DNA of 6,314 bases from assembly GCA_004296865.1 (NCBI GenBank), contig SCVQ01000114.1, positions 1 to 6,314 of the forward strand, in the 5' to 3' direction. Positions 5,389 to 6,314 of the stretch are shown in pieces. Each line of letters starts with the position of its first letter. Position 1 is the first letter of the stretch. Source of the DNA: Nitrospirota bacterium. Its GTDB lineage: Bacteria; Nitrospirota; Nitrospiria; Nitrospirales; Nitrospiraceae. The translations under genes and the position numbers were made by a program. Under the pieces are notes generated by a model that did no database searches, was not told the DNA's origin, and was given only the letters and a program-made list of their open reading frames with translations.

Positions 5389-6314
5389 TTATAGCAAGGC
5401 GACGGCACCCTTGCCAAGCACTTCTTCTACTTCCGCCACGAACAGCTCGCTCGGCAGCACGGTGAGAGCGGGGAGCGGGGCCGTGTCGGCCTCCAGGCCG
5501 GCGGTGAGGCAGAAGGTGAAGTAGATCCCCGTCGGTCCCGGATGCCGGCGGAGCACCTCGTGCAGCCGTCCCATGCGCGCGTGGGTCTCCGGCGTGTCGC
5601 CGACGCGCAGGTTGACCTTGGAAACGGAGTGGGCCTGGAGCTCAGCGAGGGGTTCCACACGGGTGCCCTTCAGTCTCGTGCCTTTCTCGGCGCGATCCAC
5701 GGTTCCGGTGAGCTGGATCACGCTGTCGGGGGTGAGGAGGGCGCCGGCGGTGCGGTAGAGATCGGGAAAGGCAATGAATTCCACCAGGCCGTGCTGGTCT
5801 TCCAGTTGTACGTAGGCCATGCGGTCGCCCTTCTTCGTGGTCATCGTTTTGACCGTGGCGACGATGCCGCAGAGCTTCACCTCTTTGCCGTCGCCGATTT
5901 CGGAGAGGTGCGCCGAAGTGGTGGTGGAGAATTTTTGGATGGCGGAGGCAAAGCGGGCAAGCGGGTGCGCGGTGATGTAGAACCCGGTGAGTTCCCGTTC
6001 GTACTTCAGCATCTGGCCTTGGTCCCATTCCGGGATGTCGGGCAGGGGGGGGTCGATCAGGATGCCTCCGGCGGCCCCTTCGCCGTCTTCCCCTTCCGTC
6101 GCACCGAAGATGTTGGTCTGACCGTGCGCACGTTCCCGCTGGGCCGCGGTCGCTTCTTCCATGGCGTGGTCCAAGACGGCCATGAGTTGGGCGCGGCGGG
6201 CGCCGGTGCTGTCGAAGGCACCGGCCTTGATCAGCCCTTCCAGAACGCGTTTGTTGACCTTGTGCGGATCGATGCGGCGGCAGAAGTCCGAGAAGGAGCG
6301 GAGATCGGAAGAGC
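5389..6314 (-). CDS. dnaE: DNA polymerase III subunit alpha, C-terminal part (5'-truncated)
   Basis: Only about 307 C-terminal residues are in the window; the frame stays open to the right edge, so the ATG at 6183 is internal. Visible segments, in protein order: RSFSDFCRRID and KVNKRVLEGLIKAGAFDS (the helix-hairpin-helix region after the fingers), QTNIFG (6103-6120 on the DNA), which matches the internal beta-clamp-binding site (QADMF in E. coli), then KYERELTGFYITAHPL, an OB-fold (EVKLCGIVATVKTMTTKKGDRMAYVQLED) and a C-terminal region corresponding to the tau-binding domain. The protein is the replicative DNA polymerase catalytic subunit. The catalytic PHP and palm domains lie outside the window. 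A Gly/Glu-rich linker (GATEGEDGEGAAGG) follows the clamp motif. The last 13 bases of the window match a sequencing adapter, so the outermost 4 or 5 codons (reading SSDL) are probably not real DnaE; the native residues before RSFSDFC are missing. Confidence 0.95.
   Translation of the reverse strand, partial: SSDLRSFSDFCRRIDPHKVNKRVLEGLIKAGAFDSTGARRAQLMAVLDHAMEEATAAQRERAHGQTNIFGATEGEDGEGAAGGILIDPPLPDIPEWDQGQMLKYERELTGFYITAHPLARFASAIQKFSTTTSAHLSEIGDGKEVKLCGIVATVKTMTTKKGDRMAYVQLEDQHGLVEFIAFPDLYRTAGALLTPDSVIQLTGTVDRAEKGTRLKGTRVEPLAELQAHSVSKVNLRVGDTPETHARMGRLHEVLRRHPGPTGIYFTFCLTAGLEADTAPLPALTVLPSELFVAEVEEVLGKGAVALL
6302..6314 (+). other. Illumina TruSeq adapter prefix at the contig end (likely artefact)
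   Basis: The final 13 bases are AGATCGGAAGAGC, identical to the start of the standard Illumina read-through adapter, and they end exactly at the window edge. A chance exact 13-mer at the terminus is very unlikely. In the dnaE frame these bases give SSD(L), which does not resemble the usual residues before the RSFSDFC segment. These bases should be treated as untrimmed adapter, not as genomic sequence. Confidence 0.92.

Noticed and set aside
6181..6183. ATG 6183 as the start of a short separate minus-strand gene
   Set aside because: The frame continues upstream with KVNKRVLEGLIKAGAFDS, typical internal DnaE sequence.

Overview
The window is ordinary bacterial chromosomal DNA, probably one contig of a metagenome or draft assembly. 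It is GC-rich and densely coded, with no mobile elements, CRISPR arrays or RNA genes that I can see. The gene content (a YdiJ-like FAD/Fe-S oxidoreductase next to a small anchored diheme cytochrome, a MoaD/ThiS-like protein, a compact DEAD-box helicase, accA and dnaE) fits a Gram-negative respiratory bacterium. Nitrospirota (Nitrospira-like) is my best guess from the overall protein flavour, but the window alone cannot prove it.

Left part (1-2979, + strand). A large FAD-linked oxidase/Fe-S protein enters already truncated at the left edge. Its stop overlaps by 4 bp (ATGA) the start of an 81-residue membrane-anchored protein with two CxxCH haem sites. Together they look like a D-2-hydroxyacid dehydrogenase module: FAD takes electrons from the substrate, the Fe-S clusters relay them, and the cytochrome may receive them at the membrane. 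After about 90 bp comes a 92-residue beta-grasp (MoaD/ThiS-like) protein whose C-terminus lacks the usual Gly-Gly.

Middle (2980-4395). A 236-bp gap holds a good sigma70-type promoter (TTGACT-N17-TACAGT), which predicts a roughly 195-nt untranslated leader containing a perfect 7-bp hairpin. It drives a 377-residue DEAD-box RNA helicase that starts with GTG. The helicase converges on accA across only 46 bp with no visible intrinsic terminator.

Right part (4396-6314, - strand). The 3' part of dnaE (DNA polymerase III alpha subunit) is followed after 24 bp by accA (acetyl-CoA carboxylase carboxyltransferase alpha subunit), a gene order also found in E. coli and other bacteria. dnaE is cut by the right edge. 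The last 13 bases exactly equal the common Illumina adapter prefix, so the contig end is very probably a sequencing artefact rather than genomic DNA.

The window contains no clear undescribed system. The most interesting biology is the flavoprotein/diheme cytochrome pair with its altered CCG motifs, the MoaD-like protein without a Gly-Gly tail, and the long structured leader of the helicase.
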